Shown: positions 7,452 to 15,080, numbered from the stretch's first letter. The stretch: DNA of 17,373 nucleotides from an uncultured Oscillospiraceae bacterium (GCA_934636865.1 CAKUBI010000033.1:1-17373), one strand, 5' to 3'. Program-made: numbers and translations. The notes: a model not told the origin generated them from the sequence alone.

Positions 7452-8276
7452 ATGATGTCTTTCACCGAACACAACGTTAACGGTCTCATCTTCGACACGT
7501 CCGACGCGATCTCTGCCGCGGGCGGGGTGGTGCATGCGTTCACCACGCGGCACGGCGGCGTGAGTCCCGCGCCGTTCGACTCGCTCAACCTCGCCGACCA
7601 TCACGGCGACAGCAGCGAAAATCTGCTTGAAAACTACCGCCGTCTCGGCGCGGCGGTCGGCTTTGACGCAGGCCGCGCCGTGGCCTGCCGCCAGATCCAC
7701 TCCGACCACGTGTGCGTGGCGCGCGAGGAGGACGCGGGCAAGCTTCTCTGGGACGAGCGGCTCGACGACGGCGACGCGCTCATCACGAACGTACCGAATC
7801 TGCCGCTGTTCGCCTACGGGACGGACTGCTGCGTCATCACGCTCTACGATCCCAGCACGCGCTGCATCGGCGCGGTGCACGCAGGCTGGCGCGGCACGGC
7901 GAGCGGCATCGTGCTCAAGACTGCCGTGACGATGATGAGCTACTACGGCGCGGACCCCTACACGCTGCGCGCGGCCATCGGCCCGAGCATCGGCAAGTGC
8001 TGCTTCGAGGTGGACAGCGACGTGGCCGACGTATTCAAGGCACTGCTCGACCCCGCCATCGACGAGCGCATCGAGCAGTGCGGCGAAAAGTACCACATCG
8101 ATCTCAAGTCGATCAACCGCCTGTGGCTGCTGCGCGCCGGGATCGACCCTTCGCGCGTGGACGTGCACCCCGACTGCACGAAATGCCATCCCGAGCGCTA
8201 CTGGTCGCACCGCGCGATGGGCGACAGGCGCGGCGGCATGGCCGGCGTCATCTGCCTGACGGGTGACAAGGCATGA
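7452..8276 (+). CDS. pgeF: peptidoglycan editing factor PgeF (YfiH/DUF152 family)
   Basis: 274 residues, full length for the family. The metal/active-site residues are present: His83 in RQIHSDH, Cys126-Cys127 in GTDCC, and His143 in VHAGWRGT. The N-terminal HAFTTRHGGVS, followed by SLNLADHHGD (44-53), and the end YWSHRAMGDRRGGMAGVI are also typical. Family members remove wrong amino acids such as L-Ser from cytoplasmic muropeptide precursors; others were described as polyphenol oxidases or purine nucleosidases, so the exact substrate is not certain. Two ATG codons lie in tandem. AAGGAGG (7442-7448) is 3 bases from 7452 and 6 from 7455, so 7455 may be the real start. It follows the ribbon-helix-helix gene by 8 bases, and its TGA overlaps the ATG of the next gene. 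Confidence 0.93.
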   Translation: MMSFTEHNVNGLIFDTSDAISAAGGVVHAFTTRHGGVSPAPFDSLNLADHHGDSSENLLENYRRLGAAVGFDAGRAVACRQIHSDHVCVAREEDAGKLLWDERLDDGDALITNVPNLPLFAYGTDCCVITLYDPSTRCIGAVHAGWRGTASGIVLKTAVTMMSYYGADPYTLRAAIGPSIGKCCFEVDSDVADVFKALLDPAIDERIEQCGEKYHIDLKSINRLWLLRAGIDPSRVDVHPDCTKCHPERYWSHRAMGDRRGGMAGVICLTGDKA

Positions 8277-9808
8277 CGCGCCGCCTTTCACTGCTGCTCT
8301 GCGCGCTGCTGCTCGTGCTGCCGCTCTCGGGCTGCTGGGCATCGGACGAACCGGCGGACGAGACGGACTTCTGGGAGGAGCCTGCCGCCGACGAGACGCA
8401 GGATACCGCCGCGGCCACGCCCATCACGTCGTTCGCCCTGCCGTATCTGCAAAACGTCGGCTTCGACCCCATCACCTGCCCTGACGGGATGCAGCAGACC
8501 GCGGGCGCGCTGCTCTATGAGGGGCTTTTTGCGCTGGACGCGTCGTTCGCGCCGCAGCATGTCCTGTGCAGCCGCTATGACCACAGCGACGATTACACGT
8601 CCTACACCTTCTACCTGCGCGACGGCGTCCGCTTTTCCGACGGCAGCGCGCTTTCGGCAAACGACGTGCTCGCCACTCTGCGCCGCGCGCAGACGAGCGA
8701 GCGCTACAGCGCGCGCTTTGCCGCCGTCGCGTCGATGCGCACCTCGAACGGCGCGCTCCAGATCACGCTCACGCACGCGGACAGCGCGTTCCCCGCGCTG
8801 CTGGATATCCCCATCGTCAAATCAGGCTCCGAGAAGGACACCGTGCCGCTCGGCACGGGGCCGTACCTTTTCGTTACCGACAGCGATGGCGCGTGCTTAA
8901 AGCGCAGCGCCGACTGGTGGCAGGAGACGCAGCTGCCGCTCGAGCGCATCGAGCTGCGCGCCGTTAAGGACGACGACACGGCGTCGTATCTCTTCTCCTC
9001 GCGCGAGGTGCATCTGCTCGCCGCCGACCTCACCGGCGGCGCGGGAGACCTGCGCAGCGCGAACACCACGATCACCGACTACGCGACGGCGAACATGATC
9101 TACCTCGGCTTCAACACGCAGCGTGCGCCGCTTTCCAACGCGGACGTGCGCGCCGCCATCGCCGCGCTGATCGACCGCGACACCGTGGCCGCGGGCTACC
9201 TTGCCGGTCACGCCGAGGCCGCGCGCTTCCCGCTCTCGCCGCGCTCCGCGCTCTATCCCGCGGAGCTTGCTTTGTCGCTCGCTTCCCCCGCCCTCTCCGC
9301 CGCGCTGGAAGCCGCGGGCGTGACGCAGGACCGCCCCCGGACGCTGACGGTCCTCGTCAGCGAGACGGATTCGTTCAAGGTCTCGATCGCGGAGTATCTG
9401 AGCCGGACGCTGACCGGCAGCGCGCTGACCGTCACGGTGCGCGCCCTGCCGTGGAGCGACTATCTCGCGGCGCTGCAAGGCGGGAACTTCGACCTTTACC
9501 TCGGCGAGGTCCGCCTGACGGCGGACTGGAACATTTCCGCCCTCATCGCGAGCGGCGGCGCGCTCAACTATGGCGGCTATGCCGACGAGCAGTGCGACGC
9601 GCTGCTCTCAGCCTTCCTCGCAAACGAAACGGCGCAGACCGCGAGCGCGCTGTGCCGCTGTCTCGGCCAGAGCGCGCCCATCGCGCCCATCGCGTTCAAG
9701 ACCGCGTCCGTCCTCACGCCCGAAGGGCTCATCGACGGTCTGACCCCGACCGTCTCCTCGCCGTTCTACCGGCTGTCGGACTGGACGGTGACATTCGACA
9801 AGGGATAA
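8273..9808 (+). CDS. ABC-transporter substrate-binding lipoprotein, family 5 (peptide type)
   Basis: 511 residues. The N-terminus has two Arg and a hydrophobic stretch ending in the lipobox LSGC with Cys21, so it is exported and lipid-anchored outside the membrane. The rest matches the SBP_bac_5 (DppA/OppA-like) layout: the GLFALD-type entry, a YTFYLRDGVRFSDGSALSANDV segment (about 104-125), a GTGPYLF segment (about 195-201) and a later MIYLGFNTQRAPLSNADVRAAI-type segment around residues 276-297. Ligands of this family are oligopeptides, muropeptides, nickel or haem. No permease or ATPase gene lies next to it. Translation is coupled to pgeF by the ATGA overlap, which suggests a ligand linked to cell-wall turnover, though this is inference. 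A strong bidirectional terminator follows. Confidence 0.9.
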   Translation: MTRRLSLLLCALLLVLPLSGCWASDEPADETDFWEEPAADETQDTAAATPITSFALPYLQNVGFDPITCPDGMQQTAGALLYEGLFALDASFAPQHVLCSRYDHSDDYTSYTFYLRDGVRFSDGSALSANDVLATLRRAQTSERYSARFAAVASMRTSNGALQITLTHADSAFPALLDIPIVKSGSEKDTVPLGTGPYLFVTDSDGACLKRSADWWQETQLPLERIELRAVKDDDTASYLFSSREVHLLAADLTGGAGDLRSANTTITDYATANMIYLGFNTQRAPLSNADVRAAIAALIDRDTVAAGYLAGHAEAARFPLSPRSALYPAELALSLASPALSAALEAAGVTQDRPRTLTVLVSETDSFKVSIAEYLSRTLTGSALTVTVRALPWSDYLAALQGGNFDLYLGEVRLTADWNISALIASGGALNYGGYADEQCDALLSAFLANETAQTASALCRCLGQSAPIAPIAFKTASVLTPEGLIDGLTPTVSSPFYRLSDWTVTFDKG

Positions 9809-9833
9809 GGCAGAGCCTTCAAGCAAATATGAT

Positions 9834-9868
9834 AAAAGCTCCTTCACGCATTGCGTGAAGGAGCTTTT
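9834..9868. terminator. bidirectional terminator between convergent genes
   Basis: Arms at 9834-9850 and 9852-9868 are perfectly complementary over 17 bases. The outer ends are AAAA on the left and TTTT on the right, so it can stop the substrate-binding-protein transcript from the left and the lexA transcript from the right. Confidence 0.92.
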
Positions 9869-9886
9869 CCTATCATTTGGAGCTTT

Positions 9887-10519
9887 TTAATACTGCCGCA
9901 CCACGGCGACGACGCGGCCCAAGATCGTGCTCTCGCGGCCGTCGATGGGGTGATAGTCGGGGTTTGCGGGCATGAGCCAGACCTCGCTCCCCCTGCGCTT
10001 GAGCGTTTTGACTGTCGCCTCGTCGCCGATCAGGGCGACGACGATCTGCCCGTTTTCCGCCACGGGCTGACGGTGGACCACGACCAGATCATCCGGCAGG
10101 ATGCCGACGCCGAGCATCGACTCGCCGCGCACGCGCAGGGCAAAATACTCCTCGTCGTGCCCGCCGGTGTCGAACGTCAGGTAATCCTCGATGCACTCCT
10201 GCGCCAAAATCGGATTACCGGCGGCGACATTGCCGAGGATCGGCACCTGACGGTGCGGCAGCTCGTCGATCTCGATCGGCTGCGGCGCGGCGGGGACCGC
10301 CTGCGGCTGCTTTTTGAGCGTGATGGCGCGGCCCTTGCCCGCGCTCTTTTCGATCAGGCCCATCTCCTGTAAATGCTTGATGTGGAAATGGACCGTGGAG
10401 GGCGACTTGAGCCCCAGCGCCTCGCCGACCTCGCGCACGGACGGCGCATAGCCGTGCTCGGCGATGCTCTCGGCGATATAATCGTACACGCGCTGCTGCA
10501 TTCTGGACAGTTTTTCCAT
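9887..10519 (-). CDS. lexA: LexA SOS-response repressor
   Basis: 210 residues. The N-terminal winged helix (about 1-65) has APSVREVGEALGLKSPSTV. The self-cleavage site is Ala100-Gly101 in NVAAGNP. The catalytic pair is Ser134 in GESM and Lys171 in EATVKTL. When RecA filaments form after DNA damage, LexA cleaves itself and releases its operators. The start at 10519 is preferred over an in-frame ATG at 10564: the shorter form begins with the normal LexA N-terminus and has AAGGGG eight bases upstream, while the longer one would overlap the operator and promoter. Promoter and LexA box are both present upstream, so it is autoregulated. It stands alone, ending at the bidirectional terminator. Confidence 0.97.
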   Translation of the reverse strand: MEKLSRMQQRVYDYIAESIAEHGYAPSVREVGEALGLKSPSTVHFHIKHLQEMGLIEKSAGKGRAITLKKQPQAVPAAPQPIEIDELPHRQVPILGNVAAGNPILAQECIEDYLTFDTGGHDEEYFALRVRGESMLGVGILPDDLVVVHRQPVAENGQIVVALIGDEATVKTLKRRGSEVWLMPANPDYHPIDGRESTILGRVVAVVRQY

Positions 10520-10533
10520 TCCCTGCGCCCCTT

Positions 10534-10547
10534 CCAACACTTGTTCG
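10534..10547. promoter_or_regulatory. LexA operator (SOS box)
   Basis: The minus strand reads CGAACAAGTGTTGG, one base away from the Gram-positive consensus CGAAC-N4-GTTCG. It sits five bases downstream of the lexA -10 box, a usual position for autorepression. Confidence 0.8.
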
Positions 10548-10552
10548 AATCT

Positions 10553-10580
10553 ATGATACCACATTTTCTGCAGAATGCAA
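10553..10580 (-). promoter_or_regulatory. lexA promoter
   Basis: On the minus strand TTGCAT (10575-10580) and TATCAT (10553-10558) are 16 bases apart, directly upstream of the LexA box. Confidence 0.65.
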
Positions 10581-10631
10581 CAGGTGTTTCACAGTTTTAT
10601 GTTAATTTCAACATTTTTTTGCGCAAGGGTA

Positions 10632-10676
10632 TTGACAAATGCCGCTCGATGTATTATTGTACTAATTACTTAATAC
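10632..10676 (+). promoter_or_regulatory. promoter and palindromic operator of the GntR/ABC operon
   Basis: TTGACA (10632-10637) and TATTGT (10655-10660) are 17 bases apart. An imperfect palindrome, GTACTAA-N4-TTAATAC (10659-10676, one mismatch), begins at the end of the -10 box. This is where a GntR-type repressor would be expected to bind its own promoter. Confidence 0.6.
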
Positions 10677-10698
10677 AGTGATACAAAGGAGGGTCACG

Positions 10699-11067
10699 AT
10701 GGAATGGAATTTCCGCAATGACCAGCCGATCTACTCCCAGCTGACGCAGCGGCTCACCGAAGCCATTGTCTCGGGCATCTACGCCCCGGGCGAAAAGCTG
10801 CCGTCGGTGCGGGATCTGGCGGTGGAGGCCGGCGTCAACCCAAACACCGTGCAGCGGGCGCTGTCAGAGCTCGAGCGCGAGGGGCTGGTCTTCTCCCAGC
10901 GCACAGCGGGACGGTTCGTCACAGAAAGCGAAAACATGATCGTAAACGCAAAGCTCCGCATTGCCGACGAGCGCGTGGGGACATTTCTCCGCTCGATGAA
11001 AACGCTCGGCTGCAATAAGCAGGAGGTCATCTCCCTCATCGAGGGGGCAAAGGAGGAAGAGGAATGA
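10699..11067 (+). CDS. GntR-family regulator, YtrA type
   Basis: 122 residues. The N-terminal winged helix-turn-helix (about 1-75) has the GntR signature: PIYSQL, APGEKLPSVRDLA, NPNTVQRALSELEREGL, then a wing with RTAGRFV. The C-terminal part is only about 45 residues and helical, the small dimerisation domain of the YtrA subgroup, which has no ligand-binding domain. Such regulators repress the ABC transporter they are encoded with, often in response to cell-envelope stress. The start at ATG 10699 has AAGGAGG (10686-10692) six bases upstream; an in-frame ATG at 10678 lies before that site and within a few bases of the palindrome. The stop overlaps the start of the ATPase by four bases. Confidence 0.92.
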   Translation: MEWNFRNDQPIYSQLTQRLTEAIVSGIYAPGEKLPSVRDLAVEAGVNPNTVQRALSELEREGLVFSQRTAGRFVTESENMIVNAKLRIADERVGTFLRSMKTLGCNKQEVISLIEGAKEEEE

Positions 11068-11759
11068 GTATTCTTGAATGCAGAGCGCTGAGCAAAAGCT
11101 ACGGCGCCAAAGCGGCGCTCAGCGGCGTCGATCTCACGATCGAGCCGGGGCGCATCGTGGGCCTGCTCGGCCCCAACGGCAGCGGCAAAACGACGCTTAT
11201 CAAGCTTGCCAACGGGCTTTTGACGCCGACGAGCGGCGAGATCCTGATCGACGGCAGAAAGCCCTCGCGCGCCACAAAGGCCATCGTCTCGTACCTGCCC
11301 GACCGCAGCACGCTGCCCGGCTGGATGAGCATCGCGCAGGCGCTTGACTACTACGGCGATTTTTACGCGGACTTCCGCCGCGGCGTCGCCGAGCAGATGC
11401 TCATGAACCTCGGCCTTGACCGCACGCAGAAGATCAAAACGCTCTCCAAGGGCATGCGCGAGAAAACGCAGCTCATCCTCACGATGAGCCGGGAGGCAAA
11501 GCTTTACCTCCTCGACGAGCCCATCGGCGGCGTGGACCCCGCCACGCGCGACTACATCCTGCGCACGATCATCAGCAACTACAGCGAGGACGCGGCGGTC
11601 ATCATCTCCACGCACCTCATCGCCGACGTTGAGCAGGTGCTCGACGAGGTCGTGTTCCTGCGCGAGGGTCAGGTCATGCTCCACGAGAGCGTGGAGCAAA
11701 TTCGGGACGAAAAGGGCAAGAGCGTTGACGAGCTCTTCCGGGAGGTATTCAGATGCTGA
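11064..11759 (+). CDS. ABC transporter ATPase (YtrB-like)
   Basis: 231 residues. Walker A GPNGSGKT is at 36-43, the signature LSKGM at 127-131, Walker B LYLLDEP at 147-153, and the switch His is in STH at 184. The usual Q-loop glutamine is replaced in the YLPDRSTLP stretch (78-86), as is common in this subgroup. AAAGGAGG (11049-11056) lies seven bases upstream. The gene overlaps both neighbours, so regulator, ATPase and permease are made together. The pair resembles GntR-controlled ABC systems of Firmicutes linked to envelope-acting antibiotics; the substrate is unknown. Confidence 0.93.
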   Translation: MSILECRALSKSYGAKAALSGVDLTIEPGRIVGLLGPNGSGKTTLIKLANGLLTPTSGEILIDGRKPSRATKAIVSYLPDRSTLPGWMSIAQALDYYGDFYADFRRGVAEQMLMNLGLDRTQKIKTLSKGMREKTQLILTMSREAKLYLLDEPIGGVDPATRDYILRTIISNYSEDAAVIISTHLIADVEQVLDEVVFLREGQVMLHESVEQIRDEKGKSVDELFREVFRC

Positions 11760-12571
11760 GCAAACTCATCAAACACGAATTCCGCGCAACGGGCCGCATC
11801 ATGTGGCCTGTCTTTCTGGGCATGCTGGCGCTGACGGCGCTGATGCGTTTTTCTCAGCTGCTCCTGAACGGCGGGCACATTCACTGGCTCTTACAGCTCA
11901 TCGGCGTGCTGCTGGTCATCGGCTTTGTGCTCGGTCTCTTTGCGCTGGCGTTCGCGCCGCTGGTGCTCTCCGCCTGCCGCTGGCGCGACCATGTGCTCAA
12001 GGATGAGGGCTACCTCACGCTGACGCTGCCGGTGAGTCTCCATCAGCTTCTCATCTCCAAGCTCATCGTTTCCGCTGTGTGGTATGCTGCGGCGTTCATC
12101 GTGGGGCTTTTCTCTCTGCTGATTGCCGCCTCCGGCTGGAGCGCTTTCCAGTACGCCCCCGATCTTTTCAGCGATGTTTTCACAGCGTTCTTCGGGATGG
12201 ATGTCTCGCTGCGCGGTCACGCGCTGCTGATTGTCTTTGAACTTTTCTGCAATTTCGTCTTTGCCGTTTCCGCCGCCGAGCTCGTGGTGTATGCCGCCTA
12301 TTCCATCGGTTACAGCTTCAACAAGCACAAGGAGCTTTGGACGGTCATTCTGTTCCTCGTGTTCTTCGAGCTTGCGCAGTTCACTGCAATCGCCATGATC
12401 GGCCTGTTCATCCAAACTTTCCCTGATACATGGATCTCACTGGACGCCAGCAACGTGCCCACAGGCATCGAGCTGCTGCTCCTCTGGGGCATGCTCGGCG
12501 AGCTTCTCTTCTGCGCGATCGGCTACGCCGTGACATGGTTCTTTACGACGAAAAAACTGAATCTCGAATAA
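11753..12571 (+). CDS. ABC transporter permease partner of the YtrB-like ATPase
   Basis: 272 residues with about six membrane helices (roughly 17-37, 45-72, 100-125, 158-190, 197-225 and 240-263). A cytoplasmic loop after helix 2 carries the segment TLTLPVSLHQLLISKL (about 90-105), which is typical of ABC-2 type permeases encoded with GntR/ATPase pairs. It overlaps the ATPase gene by seven bases and is the last gene of the operon, ending before a strong terminator. It should form the membrane channel of the transporter; direction and cargo cannot be read from the sequence. Confidence 0.88.
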   Translation: MLSKLIKHEFRATGRIMWPVFLGMLALTALMRFSQLLLNGGHIHWLLQLIGVLLVIGFVLGLFALAFAPLVLSACRWRDHVLKDEGYLTLTLPVSLHQLLISKLIVSAVWYAAAFIVGLFSLLIAASGWSAFQYAPDLFSDVFTAFFGMDVSLRGHALLIVFELFCNFVFAVSAAELVVYAAYSIGYSFNKHKELWTVILFLVFFELAQFTAIAMIGLFIQTFPDTWISLDASNVPTGIELLLLWGMLGELLFCAIGYAVTWFFTTKKLNLE

Positions 12572-12583
12572 CACTTTTTTCGA

Positions 12584-12624
12584 AAAAGCAGCCGCGAAAG
12601 GCCTCCGCTTTTCCGGCTGCTTTT
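12584..12624 (+). terminator. terminator of the GntR/ABC operon
   Basis: AAAAGCAGCCG (12584-12594) pairs perfectly with 12614-12624, with extra pairing inside the loop. The right arm ends in TTTT and a longer T-run follows at 12633-12638. The A-rich left arm means it may also work leftward. Confidence 0.85.
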
Positions 12625-12680
12625 CTGCGCCCTTTTTTCATGAAAATTTAATCGAAATCATATCATTATGTTAACCCATC

Positions 12681-12705
12681 GCTGATAAGCTCTGCTTATG
12701 GCAGC
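12681..12705. promoter_or_regulatory. dyad/hairpin in the leader of the Bce-type operon
   Basis: GCTG and ATAAGC (12681-12690) pair with GCTTAT and CAGC (12694-12699 and 12702-12705) around a TCT loop, with a GG bulge. It ends six bases before the AAAGGAG site of the ATPase gene, so it could be an operator dyad or an RNA stem affecting translation. A weak promoter (TTCATG at 12637-12642 and TATCAT at 12661-12666) lies just upstream. Confidence 0.4.
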
Positions 12706-12725
12706 ATATGGAAAGGAGTATCCCA

Positions 12726-13490
12726 ATGCAAATTCTGACGGTTACCGGCCTTCAAAAGACCTACACCACGCGCTTTGGCGGCAGCAAGGTCCAGGCGCTC
12801 AAAAATGTCAGCTTCACGGTGGAATCGGGCGAATACGCCGCCATCATGGGCGAGAGCGGCAGCGGCAAAACGACGCTTCTAAACATTCTCGCCGCGCTCG
12901 ACAAGCCGACTGGCGGCACGGTGCTGCTCGGCGGCAAGAACTTATCCGAAATCCCCGAGGAGACCGCCGCGGCCTTCCGCCGCGATAACCTGGGCTTTGT
13001 GTTCCAGGATTTCAGCCTGCTTGACACGTTCTCCCTTGAGGATAACATCTGTCTGCCCCTCGTGCTCGCGGGAAAGTCCCGCGGCGAGATGCGCGAGCGG
13101 CTTCTCCCGCTTGCCCATGACCTCGGCATCGATACGCTTCTTAAAAAGTACCCCTATGAGGTCTCCGGCGGGCAAAAGCAGCGCGCGGCCGTCGCCCGCG
13201 CGCTCATCACCCGCCCGCAGATCCTGCTGGCCGACGAGCCGACCGGTGCGCTTGACTCCCGCTCGACGGACGAGCTTTTGAAGCTCTTCGGCGAGATCAA
13301 CGCCGCCGGGCAGACGATCGTGATGGTCACGCATTCCGTGCGCGCGGCGAGCTGCGCCTCGCGCGTGCTGTTCCTGCGCGACGGCGAGGTCTCGCTCGAG
13401 CTCCAGCGCGGCAAGGACACGGAATCGCAGTTCTACCAGCGCATCGCCGACGCGCAGACGCAGCAGCAGACGGGGGGCGAGTGCGCATGA
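12726..13490 (+). CDS. ABC transporter ATPase, BceA/MacB group
   Basis: 254 residues. Walker A is GESGSGKT (42-49), the Q-loop Gln is 94 in FVFQDF, the signature is VSGGQ (146-150), Walker B is ILLADEP (166-172), and the switch His is 203. The opening KTYTTRFGG with ALKNVSF and the FSLLDTFSLEDNICLPL stretch are typical of BceA-type ATPases, which work with a ten-helix FtsX-like permease in peptide-antibiotic resistance and sensing. The start at ATG 12726 has AAAGGAG (12712-12718) seven bases upstream; an in-frame ATG at 12708 lies before that site. The stop overlaps the permease start by four bases. No BceRS-like sensor kinase or response regulator lies nearby. Confidence 0.93.
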   Translation: MQILTVTGLQKTYTTRFGGSKVQALKNVSFTVESGEYAAIMGESGSGKTTLLNILAALDKPTGGTVLLGGKNLSEIPEETAAAFRRDNLGFVFQDFSLLDTFSLEDNICLPLVLAGKSRGEMRERLLPLAHDLGIDTLLKKYPYEVSGGQKQRAAVARALITRPQILLADEPTGALDSRSTDELLKLFGEINAAGQTIVMVTHSVRAASCASRVLFLRDGEVSLELQRGKDTESQFYQRIADAQTQQQTGGECA

Positions 13491-14914
13491 AGGCAGGCTT
13501 TTATCCCCGGCTCGCGCTGCTCGGCATCCGGAAAAACGGGCGGCTGTACGTCCCCTATCTCCTCTCCTGCGCGTTCATGGCGGCGGTGCTGTACGTCATC
13601 GCCTACCTTGCCTCCACGCCCGCGCTGTATGTCGTCAACGGCAAGATCAACGGCGCCGGTACCACGACGGTCGAGCTCGTGATGAACCTCGGCTCGTTCG
13701 TCGTCTCGGTGTTCACGGCGCTGTTCCTGCTCTACACGAACAGCTTCCTCCTGCGCCGCCGCAAGAAGGAGTTCGGCCTCTACAGTGTCCTGGGCATGGA
13801 CCGCGGCGCGCTCGGCTCCGTCCTCTTCTGGGAAACGCTGATGGCCGCGGCGTTCACGCTTGTCTTCGGTCTTTTCTTCGGCGTGCTGCTTTCCTATGTG
13901 TCGCAGGCGGCGCTGCTGCGGCTGCTCTCGCTTCCCGCCGTCGCGTTCTCGGTGAGCATTTCCGCTGTGAAACAGTGCGCCCTCACGTTTGCCGTCATCT
14001 TCGCGCTCCTTTATCTGCGCGGCGTGCTTTCACTCCGGCACGCGCAGGGCGTGTCGCTCTTAAAGAGTGAAAATGTCGGCGAAAAGCCGCCGAGATCGCA
14101 GTGGCTGCTCGTGCTCCCTGGCCTTGCGCTGCTGCTCGGCGCGTACTATATCGCCGCGACCATCAAGGACCCCGTGGCGGCAATGCTGCTGTTCTTCGTC
14201 GCGGTACTGATGGTCATCCTCGCGACGTACCTTCTCTTCATCTCCGGCAGCGTGACGCTCTGCCGCACGCTGCAAAAGGACGAGAAGTTCTACTATAAAA
14301 AGCGCAACTTCGTCTCCCTCTCCTCTCTCACCTACCGCATGAAGCGCAACGGCGCGGGCCTTGCTTCCATCTGCATCCTCTCCACGATGGTGCTCGTGAT
14401 GATCGCTGCGACGGCGAGCCTTTACTTTGGCGCCGAGGACGCGATCAGCACTCTCGCCGCCCAGAGCCACTGGCTCCCCGAGGACATGGCGGAGATCCGC
14501 TCCGAATTCTTCTCGCTCTACGGCAGTCTCTTCTTCCTCGGCATCCTGCTGAGCGTCGTTTTCCTGTTCGCAACGCTTCTGATGCTCTACTACAAGCAGG
14601 TCGTCGAGGGCTACGAGGACGCCTCCCGCTTTGCCATCATGCGCCGCGTGGGCATGACCCGGCGCGACATCCGCGAGAGCGTGAACGCGCAGATGCTGCT
14701 CATCTTCCTGCTGCCGCTGGGCATTGCGGCGCTGCACCTCGGCTTTGCGCAGCCGATGGTCTGGCAGATCATGCAGCTGTTCGGCATCCAGAACCTGACG
14801 CTGTTTCTCGGCGTGACGGCGGCGGCCTTTCTGATCTTCGCGCTGCTCTACTGCGCGATGTACCGCCTGACCTCCAACGCCTACTACCGCATCGTCAGCA
14901 CTCAAAACGCCTGA
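13487..14914 (+). CDS. BceB-like FtsX permease lacking the large extracellular domain
   Basis: 475 residues starting MKAGFYPRLAL at ATG 13487, in ATGA overlap with the ATPase gene. A GTG two codons upstream (13481) is an alternative start. Membrane helices are visible around 21-42, 68-86, 112-138, 160-180, 206-224, 230-254, 292-313, 343-370, 402-420 and 438-459, which is the ten-helix BceB plan. The FtsX cytoplasmic motif RRRKKEFGLYSVLGM (90-104) and its counterpart RFAIMRRVGM (381-390) are intact. In the family, about 200 residues of extracellular domain usually separate helices 7 and 8; here only about 28 residues (314-341) do. That domain contacts peptide antibiotics and the sensor kinase, so this protein may transport without sensing. 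The reading frame is clean, so it is not an obvious pseudogene. Confidence 0.88.
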   Translation: MKAGFYPRLALLGIRKNGRLYVPYLLSCAFMAAVLYVIAYLASTPALYVVNGKINGAGTTTVELVMNLGSFVVSVFTALFLLYTNSFLLRRRKKEFGLYSVLGMDRGALGSVLFWETLMAAAFTLVFGLFFGVLLSYVSQAALLRLLSLPAVAFSVSISAVKQCALTFAVIFALLYLRGVLSLRHAQGVSLLKSENVGEKPPRSQWLLVLPGLALLLGAYYIAATIKDPVAAMLLFFVAVLMVILATYLLFISGSVTLCRTLQKDEKFYYKKRNFVSLSSLTYRMKRNGAGLASICILSTMVLVMIAATASLYFGAEDAISTLAAQSHWLPEDMAEIRSEFFSLYGSLFFLGILLSVVFLFATLLMLYYKQVVEGYEDASRFAIMRRVGMTRRDIRESVNAQMLLIFLLPLGIAALHLGFAQPMVWQIMQLFGIQNLTLFLGVTAAAFLIFALLYCAMYRLTSNAYYRIVSTQNA

Positions 14915-14930
14915 CAGGAAAGGCGCGCCC

Positions 14931-15029
14931 ATGAAAAAGCTGTCTGCCGGGCTTTTCGCCCTGCTGCTTCTCCCCCTCTGCGCGCTGCTCTACGCCGCGC
15001 TGACGGAAAAGCACAGCATGAAATGCTGA
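14931..15029 (+). CDS. 32-residue hydrophobic small protein
   Basis: The ATG lies 16 bases after the permease stop, with AGGAAAGG just upstream (14917-14924). The product starts MKKLSAG, has one hydrophobic stretch of about 18 residues (Leu/Ala-rich, about 6-24), and ends in the polar TEKHSMKC. It could be a single-pass small membrane protein or a small secreted peptide with Cys near both ends (17 and 32). A very strong terminator begins seven bases after the stop, so the ORF is inside the operon. No known family is recognised. Short ORFs with this makeup also occur by chance, but the ribosome site and position speak for translation. Confidence 0.55.
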   Translation: MKKLSAGLFALLLLPLCALLYAALTEKHSMKC

Positions 15030-15035
15030 TCGCAT

Positions 15036-15080
15036 AAAGGGAACGGGGACGGCTTTTCCGTCCCCGTTCCCTTTTTTCTT
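15036..15080 (+). terminator. terminator of the Bce-type operon
   Basis: A perfect 17-bp stem (15036-15052 with 15058-15074) has a CTTTT loop and is followed by TTTCTT. It is among the strongest terminators in the window. Confidence 0.95.

Noticed and set aside
10520..10564. Longer LexA start
   Set aside because: The extra 15 residues would be encoded by the LexA box and -10 box; the start at 10519 gives a standard LexA N-terminus.
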